Shown: one piece after another, positions 8,747 to 18,665 of the stretch
How positions within the stretch are numbered: the stretch's first letter is position 1
How the letters are laid out: the number at the start of each line of letters is the position of its first letter
Assembly (NCBI GenBank): GCA_026397475.1
Contig: JAPLUT010000002.1
Location: 141,057 to 205,056, forward strand
Source of the DNA: a candidate division SR1 bacterium
GTDB lineage: Bacteria; Patescibacteriota; Gracilibacteria; Absconditabacterales; Absconditicoccaceae
DNA: 64,000 nt
Reading direction: 5' to 3'
Notes under the pieces: model-generated
Told to the model about the DNA's origin: nothing
What the model saw: only the letters and a program-made list of their open reading frames with translations
Database searches by the model: none
Made by a program: the position numbers and the translations under genes

Positions 8747-10045
8747 ATGAAAAATAGTAGAGAAAAGTTTAAACAAGCTTTTCCAGATGAGCACAGCCTT
8801 GTCGTTGCCTTACATGCTAGAGATCTTAAGCATGCATTAGAATGAACAAAAATAGCAATAGATAATGGAGCACATGGAGTGGCTTTAGTGAGTCATTTTG
8901 TTGGACCAGAATATGGCGCTTATATTGCTTGCGTTATTAAAGAAAGATATCCCTATCACAAAGTAATAGCCAACATAAGACAACGAGAGACACTAAATAC
9001 TTTCAAGATCATGAAATGAAGCCATATTGATGGAATACGAGTGGATCAAGCAATGATTAAATGAATAGATGAAATAGAGGGAAAAGAAAACTCAGCAGAA
9101 GAAGTACTACAACGACAGCAAGAAAATTGAGAAGAAAAATTATACTTCGGTGGACTCGATTTTAAACATCAAAAACACTTAACCCCAGAAGAATATCCCT
9201 TTGCTGTACAGCAAGCAAAAAAGTATCTCGACGTCATTACTACCAGCTGACCTGCTACAGGAAAAAGTGCTGATGTAGAAAAAGTAAGAAAGATAAAAGA
9301 ATTATCTGGAGATCATCCGGTAGGACTCGCAAGCGGCGTGACTCCTGAGAATATCCATGAATATATCTCGAACACCGAAATCTCTATCGTGGCGACAGGA
9401 ATCAGTAAAAATTATTATGATTTAGATCCCGACAAAGTTCGTCAACTCGCAAAAATCATAGAATGATATAATAGAAAGATAGACAGGAAGAAATTTGAAG
9501 CTCAAACGCTAGAACAGTATAAAATGACTTCTGCGACAGAACTCTATAATTATTTAAAACAATGAGAAATAATAAACATAGGAATGCGCATGGAGCATAA
9601 TGAAATGCAGAAAAAACTCAGCAACCTCTACCCTAGCTCATTTACATTAGATGGAATAGAATATGCTTCCGTTGAAGCATTTCGAATGTCTATCAAATAT
9701 CCAGCGACAGATCCACGTCACGTGGAGATCAGAAAACTTTCTGGTATCAAAGCAAAGACTGCAGGAGGAGAGGCAAAACTTTTTAAAAGCATTGAATATC
9801 AAGGAGAACACATACGTATAGGATCTCCAGAACATCATGCTTTACTCAAAAGAGCATTAAGAGCAAAACTAGAACAAAATCCAGATATATTGAAAGCGCT
9901 TTTGGATACTTGAGACAAGGAACTTGCTCATATCGTCTTTAGCAGACACGAAGAAAAAAAGGTTATTCTTCACGACAGCAAAACTATTCCAGGAGAAATA
10001 TTTGCTCAGTTGTATAAAGAGCTGAGAGAAGAGTTTAGAAAATAA
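8747..10045 (+). CDS. Fusion protein: BtpA/SgcQ-like TIM barrel + NADAR (YbiA-like) domain
   Basis: 432 residues in one frame. Residues 1-~265 resemble the BtpA/SgcQ family of putative TIM-barrel enzymes (VALHARDL; GSHIDGIRVD; VGLASGVTPENIHEYI; SIVATGISKNYYDLDP). Residues ~285-430 match NADAR/YbiA proteins (LSNLYPSSFTLDGIEYASVE, then KYP and GIKAKTAGG). NADAR proteins are N-glycosidases or ADP-ribosyl-guanine hydrolases. The join (NYLKQGEIINIGMRM) crosses one UGA read as Gly, with no stop or restart evidence. The start ATG follows a hairpin with a T-run at 8710-8744. Function of the fusion is unknown: hydrolysis of a ribosyl or ADP-ribosyl bond is the best guess. Confidence 0.75.
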
Positions 10046-10106
10046 GCAGATTGACATTTAATAACAAATAATTATAAGTAAAATTACAAACAAATAAGAA
10101 AAAAAC

Positions 10107-10406
10107 ATGGCACCAACAACATTTCAAAAAGGAACAATAAAGGAAAAAGAGATGCTTCTTCGTTTCCTAAGTGAACAAGCAAATCAACAAGGCATTAATA
10201 TGCTCTTAAAAAAAACCGGATCAGAATACATGAAAAAAATGTATCCAAAAGAAGCAGAAAGGCGAATGCTTGAGGAGGGCACAGAAATATGGATTTACTG
10301 CACAATCATGGATATGCCTGGGGATATGGTTCATATCAAAACACTAAATCATGACGTAGAATTAATCATACCCACAGAATTAATTGAAAATATCGAGGTA
10401 CGATAA
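10107..10406 (+). CDS. Hypothetical small soluble protein
   Basis: 99 residues, mixed helix then strand, with no membrane segment. The N-terminal half is charged and helical (KEKEMLLRFLSEQANQQG; YMKKMYPKEAERRMLEEG). The C-terminal half looks like a small beta barrel (IWIYCTIMDMPGDMVHIKTL then VELIIPTELIENIEV). It has no UGA codon; its glycines are GGN. It sits 61 bases after the BtpA-NADAR gene and ahead of a strong terminator, so it may be the last gene of that transcript. I do not recognise the family. Confidence 0.65.
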   Translation: MAPTTFQKGTIKEKEMLLRFLSEQANQQGINMLLKKTGSEYMKKMYPKEAERRMLEEGTEIWIYCTIMDMPGDMVHIKTLNHDVELIIPTELIENIEVR

Positions 10407-10427
10407 ATTAATTTCAAAAATATTCAG

Positions 10428-10455
10428 CTTCTGAGTTTCCTCAGAAGTTTTTTTT
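10428..10455 (+). terminator. Terminator
   Basis: Perfect 8-bp stem CTTCTGAG/CTCAGAAG with a TTTC loop and eight T. Confidence 0.9.
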
Positions 10456-10507
10456 ATATTTGAGACATAAGGCCGTGGGATTGTTCGGCGACAATATATT
10501 TCCCTTT

Positions 10508-10531
10508 AAAAAAAAGCCCACCTAAGTGGAC
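10508..10531 (-). terminator. Terminator of serS
   Basis: Minus strand: stem GTCCAC/GTGGGC (one G-U), loop TTAG, then eight T. Confidence 0.85.
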
Positions 10532-10551
10532 ATTTTTATATACCGTAAAAC

Positions 10552-11790
10552 CTATTTCCCAATAAACTCTTTTCCCATATACGGAACCAAGACATCAGGA
10601 ATTTTAATCGTTCCATCAGCTTGTTGATTATTTTCGATAAGAGCAATAAGAACTCTTGGTGTTGCTATTGCAGTATTGTTCATGGTATAACAATATTTAA
10701 CCTTTCCTTCTGCATCACGATAACGTAAGTTGAGCCTACGTGCCTGAAAGTCAAGGAATGAAGTCACTGAATGTGTCTCTCCGTAAGAAGTACGTGAAGG
10801 CATCCAGCATTCTAAATCTTGAGAATCATATTTCCCTATAGCCATATCGCCAGTACATAACTGCAACAAACGATAAGGAACTTTTAAGTCATCAAGAATA
10901 TCCATAGCATTATGTAAAATTTGTTGATGATATTCATGCGTCATTTTCAAGTTTTCAGGCAAGATAACAACTTGCTCTACCTTCATAAATTGATGTACTC
11001 TATACAATCAAGCAGTATCTTTTCCATAGGTTCCTGCTTCTCTACGATAACACGCAGAATATCAGCAATATTTTTTTGGTAAATCTTTTTCATCAAGTAC
11101 TTCATCCATATGATATGCAGTTACAGGGATTTCAGAAGTTCAAATTAATCGTTGATTATCTCTTTCCATCCAATATGCATCCTCCTCTCCTCCAGGGAAG
11201 TATCATGTTCAAACTAAACATTCGGGATTAACGATGTTAGGTACATTCATAGGAGTAAATCATTTTGCTACAAGTTTTTTTAAGGTATACTGAAGTACTG
11301 CTTGTTCCAACATCATACCATCGCCCTTGAGAAAATAGCTACGAGCTCAAGCCAATTTAACTCCCCTCTCTACATCGACCATATCATGTTTTTTCATAAG
11401 CGTCATATGATCTTGAATTTCAAAATCAAAATGAGGAACTTCACCAAAAGTCTTTACAATAACATTTTCTTTTTCATCTTTACCAATAGGAACATTAGGA
11501 TGCAAAGAAGTATTTGGCATAGTCAACAATTCTTTATTTAACTCAACAACAATTTTTTCATACTGATCTTCCAATCATTGAATCTCTCACTTTAAAGCTT
11601 TAGCTCACTCATAATCTTTTTTAGCTGCCAATTCTTTTTGTTGAAACTTCATAGCATCTATTTTCTGTTGGAATTCTTTTCTTTGGTCGTCTCTTGCAAG
11701 GATTCCATCGACATCAATCTTCTTTCATTTATGCTGACAAATCAATTTATATCAGGCGACATCGTCACGCACTTTTTTTATATCTATCAT
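10552..11790 (-). CDS. serS: Seryl-tRNA synthetase
   Basis: Charges tRNA-Ser (and tRNA-Sec where present). 412 residues, the usual length. The N-terminal coiled-coil arm (residues ~25-105, KKIDVDGILARDDQRKEFQQ onward) is followed by the catalytic core: LIGTSEIPVTAYH, motif 2 [21 protein letters not shown]-type, and motif 3 TMNNTAIATPRVLIALIENN. Reading UGA as Gly is needed in YKLICQHKGKKID, KGEIQGLED and VGTGYFPGG. The gene is the last of its transcript. About 80 bases separate it from the upstream glycosyltransferase, so the two may be co-transcribed. Confidence 0.96.
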
Positions 11791-11869
11791 GGTTTTTAAA
11801 ATTTAAAACTTAAAAATGTTACGAATATTTGTAGGAGCGATTATCAATCGCCTATTTGATAGCTAGAAA

Positions 11870-12988
11870 TTATTTGAAAAACAATTTCTTATATATCATT
11901 TCAGCGGCCAATCTCAAACTATTGGAATTTTTTTGTCATTTTTTGAGACTATATTCAGTATATCTGATATGGACAGGAATTTCAGCATATTTCATATGAT
12001 GTCTTTTTATTTGTTCATTCACCTCATTGGCATAATGCATACCATCTGCAGTAATAATGAATTTTCTTAAGGTAGGCAGCGATATAACTCTATATCAATT
12101 ATGAGGATCAGAGATGTTTGCACCATAAAATATTCTTGTTACCAATTTTGCAATTCAAAGAATGATTTTTCTAAATGCTGGCATATTATCTACCCTACTT
12201 CCTTCAAGGAATCTCGAGCCAAGATAAAGGTCAGGTTTTTTATTTTCAAGATCCAATCCAAGTTTCTGATCAGCATGAATACGATGGATAAAAGCATCCA
12301 TATCTTTTACATTCATTTGCCCATCCGAGTCAAACCCGACAAACCATTTAATTTTAAGCTCATCACCATATTTTTTTATGAAATTATATCCTGTTTGATT
12401 AGCTGCCCCACCTCATCTATTGATCGTATGATCAAGAACAACAATAAGCGCAAGAGGATACTGTTTTTTCTTTTCTTGAAGAACTTCTAAAGTACTATCG
12501 CCCGAGCCGTCATTAACAAGAACTATTTTTCTGAATCAAGCATCAATGATTTCATCGATAACCTTACCCACAGCTTTTTCTTCGTTATAAACTCTAATAT
12601 TAAAGACAAAATCGTCTTTTTCATGAGTATTATTTCGATGAGCAATTTGATCTTTATTTTGAAGATATCAAGCAATAATCGCTTGTTGAGAGATAAGTTT
12701 AGTTAATTGAAATTTATCTTTAGTATGCTTATTAAGCACATCAATATAGAAATAGAACAAAAGAATAAGAGAAATATACACCAATACATCAGCACCTCTT
12801 GCTATACCAAAGAATCTTCCAAATTGATCCAATAAACTTTGATTCAATGAAAACGCAATAATCATTGCTCCACCGACAAAGAATACGAAAAAATGCATAA
12901 TATTCATCTTTTTGCGTCTATAAAGATCAAGCCCAAAGAGTATGAATACCACAGCAGAAATTAAGATGACAAACTGAAGTAATGACAT
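11870..12988 (-). CDS. DUF2304 membrane domain fused to a family 2 (DPM1-like) glycosyltransferase
   Basis: 372 residues. Residues 1-~106 are a DUF2304-type membrane module with three helices (FVFFVGGAMIIAFSLNQSLLDQFGRFFGI is its typical middle). Residues ~125-372 are a GT2 domain: IRVYNEEKAVGKVIDEII, LVNDGSGDSTLEVL, the metal-binding FDSDGQM near 221, and LGSRFLEGSR. Such enzymes transfer a sugar from NDP-sugar to polyprenyl phosphate or another acceptor at the membrane. The two modules are normally separate neighbouring genes; here the frame is continuous through AIIAGYLQNK with one UGA-Gly. The ATG at 12988 was chosen over an upstream TTG. Confidence 0.8.
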
Positions 12989-13156
12989 AGTATACCGCCA
13001 ATAATAAAATTTTCTCAATACGCAATATGTTTTTGCCGTCAGCTAGATGCATCAAGCATCATTAATGTATACAGTTGAAGGCAAAAATCAAGACATTACC
13101 GAAAAGAATCAATTGCTTTGATTAGACAAAAAAGTACACAATAAAAAAACAAAAAA

Positions 13157-13282
13157 ATGAAAAAATTTAGAAAATGGGCAAAAAGATATAAAGTAAAAGT
13201 TGTTGGAATTACTATTATCGTAGGAGCGATAATATTATATGGAATAACTATTTTATGGGGAATCTACGAAAAAACAATATAA
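13157..13282 (+). CDS. Very small single-helix membrane peptide
   Basis: 41 residues: a strongly basic start (KKFRKWAKRYKVKV) followed by one membrane helix (VGITIIVGAIILYGITILWG) and a short polar tail. It is followed 3 bases later by a good terminator. No UGA codon. Orientation would be N-in by the positive-inside rule. The function is unknown. The combination of isolated transcription unit, clean helix and terminator makes a real gene likely. Confidence 0.5.
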   Translation: MKKFRKWAKRYKVKVVGITIIVGAIILYGITILWGIYEKTI

Positions 13283-13284
13283 AA

Positions 13285-13313
13285 AGCCGATGTATTTCAC
13301 CGGCCTTTTTTTA
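13285..13313. terminator. Bidirectional terminator between the small peptide gene and hisS
   Basis: Stem GCCGATG/CACCGGC with one mismatch. It has a T-run of seven or more on the plus strand and five T on the minus strand. It lies only 3 bases from the ends of both converging genes. Confidence 0.75.
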
Positions 13314-13316
13314 TAT

Positions 13317-14600
13317 TTAGATAAGTATTTGATTCTCTTCTCCTGTTTTCATATTTTTGATTTTATATTTTTTTGATTGCATTTCTTCTTTACCAAGGAG
13401 AATAACAAAAGTAATCTCTTTTTTATTAGCATATTGCAAAGCCTTAGCAACTCATTGAAGCTCTAAGGATTGTTCTACCATCTTCCCCGTATCTCTCAAT
13501 TTTTGAGCTAATTTGCAATAAACATCATAATATTCCTCTTCTAACATAGGGACATAATAAAGTTCTGGTTTTTGGGCATCTAAAATGACAGGTATCATTG
13601 CTCGACTTTCTAAGAACAATTTCATTGCTTCATCTCCTGGCGCACATCATACGGCAGGGAATGTTTTTGCTCCAAATATCTCTGCCAAGCCATTGTAACG
13701 TCCTCCCCCAAACATAGCACGTCTATTATCAGGATGTAAGTCAAAAACCTCAAATACCACACCATCATAATAATCAAATCATCTGATAAGGCTTCATTTG
13801 AATTGGAACAAATGACCGTATCATAATGCCGCAAGTTGAGAAGAAATAATATGAAAGTTCATATATCATTCATTCTTTTCGATAGCAGGAAATTTTTTTG
13901 CTAGTGCAGAAATATTCTCTATACTTAAGTAACTAACAATTTTGTCTATTTGATCAGGATTCAATCCATGATCTTGAAGCATAAGAATAAAATCTTCTTT
14001 CTTTAATTTTTCTCGCTTATCCATAAGCCTTACAATTTCAGTTTTTTTGTTTACAGGCACTTTTACTTCTTCATCGAGGACATAATCTATAATCTGGCGA
14101 CTATTAAGATACATACATCGAGAACTTTTTGGTGGATTAAAAGCAAGCATAATTTCCATAGCAACTTGCAATATTTCCAAGTCAGCATAGACAGAATGAC
14201 TACCAAAAAGATCAATATTTAATTGTCGAAATTCCCTATTCCTTCCTCTTTGAGGTCTTTCATTACGATAAAAATTTGCTATAGAAAAATATCTAATAGG
14301 TTTAGGCTCTTGAAGATAGATTCTACTTACCATACGCGTAACCGTAGGCGTCATCTCTGGTCTCAAAGCCAAATCGCTTATCTTTCCTGTCCTATCCGTG
14401 ATAAGAGTAAGTTCACTTCATCAGACATCTTCACCAGACTTTGCTCTCCAGATATCTGCATTTTCTACTAAAGGACCAAGATATTCTTCATATCAAAATT
14501 TCTTACATACCGTTCTCCAAGTATCAAAGATATACTTACGAACAGAAAATTCTTTTGGGAATCGATCACTAGTTCCTTTAGGAGGAGTATTTAATAGCAT
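13317..14600 (-). CDS. hisS: Histidyl-tRNA synthetase
   Basis: Charges tRNA-His. 427 residues. Class II motifs: TLITDRTGKISDLALRPEMT (motif 1 region), FYRNERPQRGRNREFRQLNID (motif 2, with the invariant Arg), the HisRS-specific LIRGFDYYDGVVFEV segment, and GGGRYNGLAEIFGAK (motif 3 region). A C-terminal anticodon-binding domain follows (PELYYVPM; EITFVILLGKEEMQSKKY). UGA-coded glycines occur at conserved places, such as the Gly after the KNE stretch. The start ATG gives the usual MLLNTPPKGTSDRFP opening. The upstream gap of ~100 bases to the MFS gene shows no clear promoter. Confidence 0.95.
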
Positions 14601-14698
14601 AATTTACAATTTAGAATTTAAATTTTGAAAAAATATCGACATAATTCACTAATTTAGTGTAGTTATTTAGCAAAGAATTTCAAGTCAATTCAAGCGGA

Positions 14699-15850
14699 CT
14701 AGACAATATGTTTTGTTAGATATTTTTTAGCATAGACATAAGAAATAATAAGCAGAACGGCAACCAAACCAAAAGGAGAAACACCAAAGTCAATCATATA
14801 TCCACCAGCCAGGGGTCAGAATATATTTGCCAAATTTCCTAGTGCAGCCATATTTCCATTGATCAATCAGACATCATGATTATTTCACAAAATCATATTT
14901 TGGAACACAGGACGGAAAATTCATTGAAAAACTCAACTTATCGCGACAAGAATAATAATGGGCGTAACTGAAGTAGCAAAAAAAGCTGCCCCATAACAAA
15001 GAATCATTCCAAGGATACTGATTCACACCAAACGTTTATTTGAAAATCTCTTCAACCAAAATTTACCAAGAAGAAATCATTGATTAATAACCATAACGAG
15101 TCAGATCAATGCCATCACATATCAGCTTTTTTCTCCAGCAATTCCAAACTTTTCACTAAGGAAAAGAGCAAATGACATCTGATACACCATCAATGCTAAA
15201 TTGACAATAAAAAACACAAAATAATATTTTTTTTCAGGACTTATAAACATATTTTTGAAAATACTGATGATGTTGATAGAGATCTTTTTAGCTTTAAGCA
15301 TAAATTTATTAGTCTCGGGAAGTCATCGAATGATAAATAAGACATTTATAAGACAAAGAAAGAAACTGACGATAAATGGCATTTTAACTCCATATCCCAA
15401 AAGCCATCCTCCTATTGCCGGACCAATAATAAATCCCACGCCAAACACCGCGCCAAATAATCAAAAATTTGCCGAACGTTCTTTATGGTCCACAGAAATA
15501 TCACTAAGAATAGATTGTATAGAACTGATATTCCCTGCAGCAGCTCAGTTAACTATTCTTGAAAGAAGATATACCCAAACATTTCAAGAAATTCGAATCA
15601 ACAAATAACTTATCAAACTAGAAATAACAGAAACCAAAAGAACAATCTTTCTTCCATATTTATCAGAGATTGCTCAAAGAATAGGAGTAGAGAACAAGCC
15701 AAATAAAGAAAACAAGGTAACTCCTATTGAGATCATAAAATAGCTAGTATGATAATACGTCACTAAATTTGGAAACGCAGGGATCATAATAGTCATACCT
15801 AACATATCAAGAAACAACGTGAAAATCACTATTCGTTTTATTTTTTTCAT
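14699..15850 (-). CDS. MFS transporter (TetA-like)
   Basis: 383 residues with about 12 membrane helices. The loop 2-3 signature of the major facilitator superfamily is present (LGAISDKYGRKIVLL, residues ~56-70). N-terminal helices (FTLFLDMLGMTIMIPAFPNLV) and GFIIGPAIGGWLLGYG in helix 5 match the tetracycline-resistance-like drug:H+ antiporter group. Many glycines in the helices are UGA. It starts 27 bases after the murA stop, so the two are probably co-transcribed. Substrate unknown: the family includes drug, sugar and metabolite exporters. Confidence 0.8.
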
Positions 15851-15877
15851 AGTTATAGTGTAAGAAAACTTAAAAAA

Positions 15878-17131
15878 TTAAGAAACTGTTTTTATATTAA
15901 CTCAAATGCTTTGTAATTTATGTATGATATCATCATATCATCTTGCGATGATGTCTTCATTCATAATATTTGTTGTTCCTTGTGCCATAATTCAAGCAAG
16001 AATCATAGCTCCACCACATCTAAGATCCGTAGAAGATACATACCCACCCTTAAGTTTCGTAGGTCAAATAACAATTGCCTCATGGGGATTTAGAATTTCT
16101 ATTTTTGCTCATAAATTTTCCAACTCCGTCAGATAATTAAATCTTCATTCATAAAGCGTTTCAAATATTTTAGAAATTCAACTCGCTTGTGTCAGCAAAG
16201 TTCAAAAAATAGATTGAAGATCAGTAGGGAATCAAGGATACGTTCTCGTTTCAAATTTGACCGCCTGATAATTTTTTTTATTTTTAGAATTTACTTTGAT
16301 AGTGTATTTATCAATGATTTTAAAATCAATTCAAATTTTAGTAGCTACGCTATAAAGAGCTGAAAGATCATCCACATCACATCATTTGATAGTCAATTCG
16401 CTATCATCCGCACCCGCTCATATAGCAAAGTACGTCCCAGCTTCTATATAATCAGCAATAATAGTAAATTCATTTTTTTTATCCGCCACTTCGGATGACT
16501 GAACAGCAATTTTAGAAGGTTTCATAACTATGCTATGATCTACATTCAAATGGATATTTGCACCAACACTATTTAAAAAATCAATAAGATTTCTGACATG
16601 AGGCTCAATAGCAACTTGATAGATATTAATTTCATAATCAAAATTGTTTGCAAAAGCAAGATAGGTCAATAATGCTTCGATAGCGGTTACTGAAAACCCT
16701 TGAAGCATGATATTTTTTTTGGGAGTTCCAACAACTTCAAACATTTTATGCTCTTCTGTTTGAGTAACCTTGATTCCAGCTTTTACAAGGGCATCATCAA
16801 ACATATCCAATGGCCTTTTTCATATATTACATCCACCACTTCAAACAAATTTAACCTTTCCATATTTAATAAGTCCAAAAGGAATAAGCAAAATTGAAGC
16901 TCTAAATTTTTTAGCAAGATCATCAGTAAGATCAAAATAGTCCTTAGATTTTGCAATCGCAGATGTAGCGAGACTTTCCATAGACAAGACATCTTTGATA
17001 TTTGGTTTATTGAGAAGCTTAACCGCATTATCAATACAAAAATTTGCAGCCACGATAGGCAATGCAGCGTTTTTACTTCCAGAAATTATTATTTCTCATT
17101 TTAGTTTTGAAGAATACTCAATTTGAAACAT
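15878..17131 (-). CDS. murA: UDP-N-acetylglucosamine 1-carboxyvinyltransferase
   Basis: First committed step of peptidoglycan synthesis: transfers enolpyruvate from PEP to UDP-GlcNAc. 417 residues. Visible family features are SGSKNAALPIVAAN near residues 17-30 (Lys-Asn pair), the active-site loop SGGCNIGKRPLDMF with catalytic Cys at ~101 (the fosfomycin target), ITADYIEAGTYFA-type segment near 235, and STDLRGGGAMILACIMAQG near the C-terminus. UGA encodes loop glycines. The cysteine is retained, so fosfomycin sensitivity is expected by family knowledge. Shows that this organism makes at least part of its own cell wall. Confidence 0.95.
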
Positions 17132-17155
17132 AAATAATAAACAAAATGATAAATG

Positions 17156-17173
17156 TCCCGATCTCTCGGGACG
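17156..17173. other. Palindrome upstream of murA
   Basis: GTCCCGATCTCTCGGGAC: an 8-bp near-perfect palindrome in the 120-base AT-rich gap between murA and the terminator at 17253. It could be an operator or simply a hairpin repeat; nothing else in the gap is recognisable. Confidence 0.3.
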
Positions 17174-17252
17174 ACAAACGCGTAACAATAAACAATAATT
17201 TTATGTCGTAAATTGAAGTCTAATAAAAGCGTAATTATTTGCAAGATTAAAT

Positions 17253-17279
17253 AAAAAAAATGCCCGGAAAAACCGAGCA
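17253..17279 (-). terminator. Terminator of the oxidoreductase operon
   Basis: Minus strand: stem TGCTCGG/CCGGGCA with a five-T loop, followed by eight T. Confidence 0.85.
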
Positions 17280-17304
17280 AGATAATAAATTTGTAATAGT
17301 CAAT

Positions 17305-17529
17305 TTAAAGAGTGTGAGATTCTCTAAGTCTAAGGGCTGCAATTCTAAGATCTTCAGGCAACTCCTCTAAAGGACTTAATTTGTTCAAAGTTTTTCCTGT
17401 AAGATTACTAATCCTCAACAAACAAGAAGTTATTTCTGTCTGAAGAACTTCAGAAAAAACGGCCTCAGTACTTTTATTTTTTGCTTCTATCGCATCTGAC
17501 ACGATAGTATTAAGTTCTAATCCATTCAT
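17305..17529 (-). CDS. Hypothetical small protein downstream of porB
   Basis: 74 residues, acidic and Leu-rich with predicted helices (MNGLELNTIVSDAIEAKNKS; LPEDLRIAALRLRESHTL). No membrane segment, no cysteine pair and no UGA codon. It is the last gene before the terminator of the 2-oxoacid:ferredoxin oxidoreductase operon. An alternative ATG at 17589, ten bases past the porB stop, would add 20 residues of unconvincing sequence. The function is unknown. Confidence 0.5.
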   Translation of the reverse strand: MNGLELNTIVSDAIEAKNKSTEAVFSEVLQTEITSCLLRISNLTGKTLNKLSPLEELPEDLRIAALRLRESHTL

Positions 17530-17596
17530 AATTAAATGTTTTGTTTGTGAGAAAATACTATATATATTTTTGCTGAAATAACAAGACATTTATCTT

Positions 17597-18199
17597 TTAC
17601 CACTTTTTCCAACTTGGACAGCCTTGATCCACATCTATATGAGAGAATCCTTCATGTTTGATTCCATCAACAATAGCTTGAGTAAGAAGAGCAATATCCT
17701 TATCTATTACGTGAACAGAATACTGACATCATGCAGCTTTAGCAAGTGCATTCGGATCAAAAGGCAATAATGTATTTCATTCAGGAGTAGATTTTGTCTT
17801 AACGTGAAGTGGCGTCGTCGGAGACGCTTGACCCGTAGTCAAACCATAGTTTTCATTATTTGCGACGATGTAAGTCAGATTAGTATTTCTTCTACATGCA
17901 TGTAAAAAATGCCCAAGTCAGATTCCATAGCCATCACCATCTCATCCATAAATAATAACCGTCAAATCAGGATTAGCAAGTTTTAATCCTGTAGCAAAAG
18001 GGACAGCTCTACCGTGTAAAGTTTCAGCTCCATAGCTATCAATATACTGACTCGTCTTTCCAGAACAACCTACACCAGAGACAATAACAACTTTATGTTT
18101 GGGAATACCCAACTCTTTGAGCGCGTTTTTGATAGCGGCATTAATAATGAAATTACCACATCACGGACATCGTTGGATTTTATTTAAACCAGCTCTCAT
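17597..18199 (-). CDS. 2-oxoacid:ferredoxin oxidoreductase, beta subunit
   Basis: TPP-binding subunit of a pyruvate- or 2-oxoglutarate-type ferredoxin oxidoreductase, which oxidatively decarboxylates a 2-oxoacid to acyl-CoA and reduces ferredoxin. 200 residues, shorter than the common ~280. The N-terminus has CPGCGNF (C11, C14), then [32 protein letters not shown], and the TPP/Mg motif YGGDGDGYGIGLGHF with [15 protein letters not shown]. The shortening is at the C-terminus, so a separate iron-sulfur delta subunit would be expected elsewhere. It works with the alpha subunit encoded upstream at 18652-20295. Confidence 0.9.
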
Positions 18200-18245
18200 A
18201 AGAATTAATAATAATTTAAAATGGAGAATTAATAATGAATGATTT
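18200..18245. repeat. AT-rich repeat downstream of the broken four-helix-bundle gene
   Basis: AATTAATAATAATTT and AGAATTAATAATGAATGA; the reverse strand reads like the ATTCATTATTAATTTTTAATTATTCATT-type tract at 6299-6330. Its counterpart lies at 18634-18665, on the other side of the four-helix gene. Confidence 0.4.
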
Positions 18246-18267
18246 TGGACTTTTTTTATTTTTTCTT

Positions 18268-18602
18268 TTATTCTTTTGATGACTTTACAATAACTACTAA
18301 TATCCTCACAATAGATTCACAATCAGACTTGATATCTATAATGTCTTCACCAAATCAATGTTCAAGAATTTGGAGCCAATATAACGTTTCATGGGATTCC
18401 TTAAGGGCTATAGTCATTTAATTTATATGGCTTTTTTACTGGCTGCTCATTGCGCTTCAGCAACATTTGCTCATATACTAGTTCAACTTCTAAAGAGTTG
18501 TGAAGCTATTTCATAATACTTTTTATCTTTCAAAGAAATATAAAATTTTGCTAATTTAATAGAGAATTGAAGCGTCTTTCCTTGAATAAGATTTTCTTTC
18601 AT
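18268..18602 (-). pseudogene. Four-helix-bundle protein (S23/23S-rRNA-IVP-like), frameshifted
   Basis: Two overlapping fragments make up one family protein. The first (18423-18602, 59 residues) ends SGTSIGANVAEAQGAASKKAI followed by TAA; SGTSIGANVAEAQ is the family hallmark. The second (18268-18417, 49 residues) is in another frame and begins TIALKESHETLYWLQILEHG, the expected continuation. Intact members are ~120 residues. Both frames carry TAA at the junction, so an indel plus decay is likely. The gene sits between the alpha and beta subunits of an oxidoreductase and is flanked by AT-rich repeats, which suggests insertion. Family function is unclear; relatives include intervening-sequence and DGR accessory proteins. 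Confidence 0.75.
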
Positions 18603-18633
18603 AGCATATTTTTTAAAATAAAAACATACCGCC

Positions 18634-18665
18634 ATCATTCATCATTCATCATTAACTATTCATTC
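18634..18665. repeat. Tandem ATC/ATTC repeat at the porA stop codon
   Basis: Plus strand CATCATTCATCATTCATCATT, i.e. a 7-base unit repeated three times, overlapping the end of the oxidoreductase alpha gene (stop at 18652-18654). It flanks the broken four-helix gene on its upstream side. Confidence 0.55.
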
